Positions 5,669-8,777 of a stretch of 8,777 bases of DNA are shown here, in pieces. Position 1 is the first letter of the stretch. Each line of letters starts with the position of its first letter. Source of the stretch: Candidatus Sigynarchaeota archaeon. Its GTDB lineage: Archaea; Asgardarchaeota; Jordarchaeia; Jordarchaeales; Jordarchaeaceae. Under the pieces are notes generated by a model. That model was not told the DNA's origin and did no database searches. It saw only the letters and a list, made by a program, of their open reading frames with translations. Made by a program: the position numbers and the translations under genes. The stretch lies in NCBI GenBank assembly GCA_030587505.1, contig JAUQYY010000273.1, positions 1-8,777 of the forward strand, written 5' to 3'.

Positions 5669-6973
5669 TTAGTGTCTTCCCCTGAACATCACGAGTGTCA
5701 GAGCTGCTGCTAAAACTGCTATCACTCCGCCGGCGACACCAAACACTATGAGAGACCTCTGCTGAGAATATGAAGTGAGCTGGTTTAAAATAGCTAAATC
5801 AAGAATGAATGTTTCACCATAGTCCTCTCCGGGACCGTAAGGGCCGATCCTGTTGTAGTACACGGCTTTATCCGTGAAGCTTTTTCCCTCTTGATATCCT
5901 TCAAATGCCTCCACTCTGATTCTCTCATCCCCTACGACCTGCACAATAAGGGTGTAGATTTGTCCCTTGATATTGTCGGGATATTCTCCAACCAAGTGGT
6001 ACGTGACTGTGCCGTTATCAGCGGATACGCTGCCGAAGTCCGGTCCGGTTGCGTTGAACACACCAATCGGGAGCGGTGCCAAAAAATTTCCGCCAACGGA
6101 TACAATCATCTGGGAAGCATTATACACATAGTAAACGAAAGCTAGCTGAGTGCTACAGTCCCAAACGCCTGGCGGGCTTCCCTCCATGAACCAGTTCCCC
6201 GAAAGCCTGCCCGGAAGATCGTAGTCTATCTTTCCACCCGGTGGGTCACCGGTTCTCCATACTTTTGCGTAGGCCTGCTGTTTTAGGGTCTCGTTGAGAT
6301 AGTCTAATGGGCAGACCGTGTGCACGTTTACACCCTCACCGTAGGTTTCGGGGTGAATAAAGTTTAGTGTAATCTCGTAGTTTATTGCTCCCCAATCCAA
6401 GCAAACCGATCCCCCGGGCTGCTTCTCCGCCCTACCAACCTCCTGCCCCGCAGCAACCGGTATGTTGACCGTGATCTGGCTCTCAGATTCTATTTCTCCG
6501 GTTATGCTCAGTATCCAATCCGCTATTCCCGACATGTGGTAAAAATAGGTTTCAAAGGTGTCAGTGTGTTTGATGTGCAACTCGTAGTCTTGGTAGCTCC
6601 AGTCACTCTGAGTCCAATTGACTATCTCTGTTATAACTCCGCTGGCAGGAGCCACTACAGGGTAAGAACCGTCTTTTAGTACAAAGTATATGTGATCGCT
6701 GGGAAAAGTGTGGCCAGGGGGACCCACGTTTCCTAACGGTATGATATAATCATAGGAATCATCCTCAAGGGGGACATAGGTGAAGGTGACCGCTTCCTTA
6801 AAGCTTACTGGTGTATCAGCCTTTCCCGCAGGAGCATAGCCTCCAACGGTCGGCAAAAAATGCACCCAGCCAAAATGCGACGGGTATCCACCCGCGCAGC
6901 CTACTTGGCCGAACCCCAAACCGATTAGAAAAATACCTATAACGACAACTAGGATCCGCTTACCCCGAAGCAT
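5669..6973 (-). CDS. Exported, membrane-anchored surface protein with a degenerate M23/LytM-like domain
   Basis: The 434-residue protein starts with a signal peptide (basic MLRGKR, hydrophobic 7-22, GQVGCAGG) and ends with one membrane helix (about 408-429) followed by RGRH, so most of it lies outside the cell. Residues about 78-205 follow the LytM/M23 endopeptidase plan: PPGHTFPSDH (85-94), VVAPASGVITEI (106-117), IKHTDTFETYFYHMS (134-148) and GQEVG (176-180). Where the family has its HxHF zinc motif, this protein has CLDWGAINYE (191-200), so zinc hydrolysis looks lost. A second beta-rich region (about 255-375) contains DERIRVEAFEGY. Five N-glycosylation sequons (Asn119, 227, 285, 307, 320) support surface exposure. 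ATG 6973 is preceded by AAGGAG 11 nt away, inside a hairpin. The gene diverges from the GH1 gene. A binding or structural role is inferred; no function is established. Confidence 0.8.
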   Translation of the reverse strand: MLRGKRILVVVIGIFLIGLGFGQVGCAGGYPSHFGWVHFLPTVGGYAPAGKADTPVSFKEAVTFTYVPLEDDSYDYIIPLGNVGPPGHTFPSDHIYFVLKDGSYPVVAPASGVITEIVNWTQSDWSYQDYELHIKHTDTFETYFYHMSGIADWILSITGEIESESQITVNIPVAAGQEVGRAEKQPGGSVCLDWGAINYEITLNFIHPETYGEGVNVHTVCPLDYLNETLKQQAYAKVWRTGDPPGGKIDYDLPGRLSGNWFMEGSPPGVWDCSTQLAFVYYVYNASQMIVSVGGNFLAPLPIGVFNATGPDFGSVSADNGTVTYHLVGEYPDNIKGQIYTLIVQVVGDERIRVEAFEGYQEGKSFTDKAVYYNRIGPYGPGEDYGETFILDLAILNQLTSYSQQRSLIVFGVAGGVIAVLAAALTLVMFRGRH

Positions 6974-6975
6974 GT

Positions 6976-6995
6976 GTGTCAGGACTCCTTGACAC
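6976..6995 (-). promoter_or_regulatory. Hairpin enclosing the ribosome binding site of the surface-protein gene
   Basis: On the minus strand GTGTCA (6995-6990) pairs with TGACAC (6981-6976), and after one bulged A the bases GG pair with CC, closing a 3-nt loop AGT. The AAGGAG at 6990-6985 lies wholly within the structure, and the ATG follows 2 nt after it. If folded, the mRNA would hide its ribosome binding site. The same sequence is close to a DNA palindrome, so a protein-binding site is the alternative. Confidence 0.45.
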
Positions 6996-7060
6996 GGTTG
7001 AATAGGAGATATCTCACCATAGGATTCCTAATCGCTTTCCTGTTTATCAGATAAGACAAA

Positions 7061-7079
7061 TTTACTAATTATATTTTTC
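7061..7079 (-). promoter_or_regulatory. Possible promoter AT box for the surface-protein gene
   Basis: On the minus strand this reads AAAAATATAATTAGTAAA, the most AT-rich block in the divergent intergenic region. It would place transcription start roughly 65-75 nt upstream of the ATG at 6973, leaving a leader that carries the hairpin and two further small palindromes. Confidence 0.35.
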
Positions 7080-7140
7080 GCACCACGCAGCCCCGTATCT
7101 CTTGCCGCCAACCGTGATCTCTCCCCACTCGGCCAGAAAC

Positions 7141-7163
7141 CTTTAAAGACCAAAAAGTATAAG
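7141..7163 (+). promoter_or_regulatory. TATA-like boxes for the GH1 gene
   Basis: CTTTAAAG (7141-7148) and AGTATAAG (7156-7163) both fit an archaeal TATA box, giving leaders of about 47 or 33 nt. GGGGAG at 7204-7209, 7 nt before ATG 7217, is a strong ribosome binding site and fixes the start. Confidence 0.45.
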
Positions 7164-7216
7164 TCCTAGAACCAACCGAAGAAAATGTATCAGAACACCA
7201 AAAGGGGAGAACTTGC

Positions 7217-8554
7217 ATGTCAAAAAAAGAGTATAAGGAGATAGTGTTTCCCGAGGGCTTTCTCTGGGGCGCCGCAACTTCAGCCCACCAGGTTGAGGGA
7301 AACAACACCAACAACCACTGGTGGGCCTGGGAGCAGGAGGGAGGACACATACACGACGGCTCGGTTTCGGGCCGGGCGTGCGACCACTACAACCTCTACG
7401 AAACGGACTTCGAGCTCGCCCGGGAGCTGGGCCACACTGTTCACAGGTTCTCCATAGAGTGGAGCCGCATAGAACCACGGGAGGGTAAATGGAACGAGAA
7501 GGAGATAGAACACTACCGAAAAGTTATCCAGGCTCTCCTTGACCGAGACATAATTCCTATGGTTACTCTTCACCACTTCACCAACCCGATCTGGCTTCAG
7601 GAGAAGGGGGGCTGGCTCAATCCTCAATCAGTCGAACTCTTTGAGCGCTACACCAGAGTGGTTGTGGAAACCATGGGCGACCTGATACCCTTCTACAACA
7701 CGATCAACGAGCCCATGATGGTCGCGGTGCTGGGATACCTCCTGGGAATGCATCCCCCGTGCCACACCGATTTCGACGAGTTTTTCACTGTTGGCAAGCA
7801 TCTCCTCATGGCTCACGGAAAGTGCTACCACGCGATACACGAAACCGTGAAGGACAAGGGGTTCAGCATCAAACCCCAGGTTGGAATCGTGAAGCAAATC
7901 CCTTACTTTGCTCCCCTCAACCCGGATTCGGACGCCGATGTTGAGCAGGCCAAGCTGATGGACGACACCATTAACAGGTGGTACCTTGAGGGAATCCACA
8001 CAGGGATTCTCGCACCGCCGTTTGGGGAGGGCGAAGAACTCGACTACCTTAAAGGCTCGTGGGACTTTATCGGAGTGAACTGGTACACGCGGATACTCGC
8101 AACACCCCTACCCGAAGCCCCGGAAGAGGCGTCACAGACACTAGCCATTGCCCCGGAGGGGGCCGAAACAACGGACATGGGCTGGGAGGTCTACCCCGAG
8201 GGGTTCTACCACAGCCTGATGTCCGTGAAGAAGTACAAGAAGCCGGTCTACGTGACCGAGAACGGGATAGCCACCCTAGACGACACGCAGAGGTGCAGGT
8301 ACATACTGAGACACCTCTACCAGCTGCACCGCGCAATAAAAGACGGACTGGATGTCAGAGGATACATGTACTGGTCCCTCATCGACAACTTCGAGTGGGC
8401 TGAGGGATTCGCGAAGAGATTCGGACTCATAGAAGTCAACTACGACACCATGGAGAGAACACCTCGCCCCAGCGCATACCTCTACAGAGACCTCATAAAA
8501 AGCAACAGAATCACCGTTCAGCAGTTCGAAAAATACCAGCCCAAAATCCCCTAA
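7217..8554 (+). CDS. Glycoside hydrolase family 1 beta-glycosidase (beta-glucosidase/galactosidase type)
   Basis: The 445-residue enzyme is a full-length GH1 TIM barrel. FLWGAATSAHQVEG (15-28) carries the sugar-binding Gln25. His120 lies in LHHFTNP, the acid/base Glu165 in YNTINEP, and Asn288 and Tyr290 in GVNWY. The nucleophile Glu348 is in YVTENG, and WSLIDNFEWAEGF (387-399) provides the -1 subsite Trp387, Glu393 and Trp394. It should release terminal beta-linked glucose or related sugars from oligosaccharides by a retaining mechanism. It has no signal peptide, so it acts in the cytoplasm on imported oligosaccharides. The length and the compact insertions look like bacterial-type GH1 rather than the longer Sulfolobus LacS type, so ancestral transfer is possible. 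The gene is monocistronic and divergent from the surface-protein gene; no sugar transporter is in view. GH1 covers several sugars, so the exact substrate is open. Confidence 0.95.
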   Translation: MSKKEYKEIVFPEGFLWGAATSAHQVEGNNTNNHWWAWEQEGGHIHDGSVSGRACDHYNLYETDFELARELGHTVHRFSIEWSRIEPREGKWNEKEIEHYRKVIQALLDRDIIPMVTLHHFTNPIWLQEKGGWLNPQSVELFERYTRVVVETMGDLIPFYNTINEPMMVAVLGYLLGMHPPCHTDFDEFFTVGKHLLMAHGKCYHAIHETVKDKGFSIKPQVGIVKQIPYFAPLNPDSDADVEQAKLMDDTINRWYLEGIHTGILAPPFGEGEELDYLKGSWDFIGVNWYTRILATPLPEAPEEASQTLAIAPEGAETTDMGWEVYPEGFYHSLMSVKKYKKPVYVTENGIATLDDTQRCRYILRHLYQLHRAIKDGLDVRGYMYWSLIDNFEWAEGFAKRFGLIEVNYDTMERTPRPSAYLYRDLIKSNRITVQQFEKYQPKIP

Positions 8555-8650
8555 CCCACACCGGGACGCCAATCCATATTTGTACCGCAGTCTGAACAGG
8601 GTGGACATCTTTTATGTTCCTCCTCGTGTAAGGTATTTGAAAAAGAGGCT

Positions 8651-8664
8651 CTCCCATTTTTTAT
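8651..8664 (+). terminator. T-rich possible terminator after the GH1 gene
   Basis: CTCTCCCATTTTTTATT ends in a run of six T followed by ATT, roughly 100 nt past the GH1 stop codon. A smaller tract, CATCTTTTATG, lies at about 8608-8618. There is no hairpin. Confidence 0.35.
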
Positions 8665-8666
8665 TA

Positions 8667-8678
8667 GAACATATGTTC
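8667..8678. promoter_or_regulatory. Perfect 12-bp palindrome
   Basis: GAACATATGTTC is fully self-complementary and lies just right of the T run after GH1. It resembles a small operator for a dimeric regulator, which would then serve a gene at or beyond the right edge, but no promoter or start codon is clear nearby. Chance cannot be excluded. Confidence 0.3.
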
Positions 8679-8777
8679 CAAGAGTAAGAATGCGACGTGA
8701 CAAAAACAAGAACTCAAAAAATATTATAATAGATTCGGTTCATGTTTCTCCAGCTGTTTCTAACCATTCTCCAAGAT

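Noticed and set aside
5515..5685. 56-codon plus-strand open frame ending in a Phe-rich tail
   Set aside because: It has no ribosome binding site or promoter, lies wholly in repeated spacer sequence, and its tail comes from T-rich DNA overlapping the end of the opposite gene.
7185..7244. Short upstream open frame (20 codons) overlapping the start of the GH1 gene
   Set aside because: It has no ribosome binding site of its own and an unremarkable peptide; overlap by chance is the simpler reading.
7069..7478. Minus-strand open frames across the start of the GH1 gene
   Set aside because: They are shadows of the GH1 coding strand with Arg/Pro/Ser-rich, unrecognisable products.
8740..8777. Possible C-terminus of a minus-strand gene entering from the right edge (LGEWLETAGET then stop)
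   Set aside because: Only eleven codons are visible and another minus-strand frame is equally open; too little to call, although the orientation would suit the T-rich spacer.

Overview
The window looks like a piece of an archaeal chromosome, probably from a thermophile-type lineage. The pointers are TATA-like AT boxes at fitting distances upstream of genes, a gene (1797) that seems leaderless, GGAGG-type ribosome binding sites elsewhere, U-rich rather than hairpin-type 3' ends, and a surface protein with five N-glycosylation sequons and a C-terminal membrane anchor. I cannot name the genus. No rRNA, tRNA, CRISPR array or transposase gene was found.

Left part (1-4621), all on the plus strand: a gene-free start with a possible terminator and a degenerate repeat; an AhpD/carboxymuconolactone-decarboxylase-like protein (375-911) followed 10 nt later by a complete crotonase-fold enoyl-CoA hydratase (922-1707), surely one operon; a creatininase-family metallohydrolase (1797-2648) with its own, possibly leaderless promoter; and an acyl-CoA synthetase (2799-4535) whose promoter is covered by a perfect 9+9 inverted repeat. 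The synthetase can make acyl-CoA, and the hydratase can act on its enoyl-CoA derivative, so together they suggest carboxylic or fatty acid catabolism. The acyl-CoA dehydrogenase, hydroxyacyl-CoA dehydrogenase and thiolase that a full beta-oxidation cycle needs are not here. The creatininase relative and the AhpD-like protein may be co-located only by chance.

Middle (4548-5661): two imperfect 74-bp direct repeats, about 81% identical, enclose a two-gene minus-strand unit: a small charged helical protein (5091-5354) followed by a small basic protein (4779-5027). The order and look recall archaeal two-gene toxin-antitoxin units of the TumE/DUF6516 kind. The downstream gene has no ATG and appears to have lost its N-terminus.

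Right part: a minus-strand gene for an exported, C-terminally anchored protein with a degenerate LytM/M23-like domain (5669-6973). Its Shine-Dalgarno sequence sits inside an RNA hairpin. It diverges from a plus-strand GH1 beta-glycosidase (7217-8554) with all catalytic residues intact. The last 220 bases hold a T-rich 3' end and a perfect 12-bp palindrome.

Across the genes, third codon positions drift from T/G near the start to A/C near the end, most strikingly in the acyl-CoA synthetase. No overt new defence system or mobile element is visible. The repeat-flanked two-gene unit and the hairpin over the surface-protein start are the best leads.
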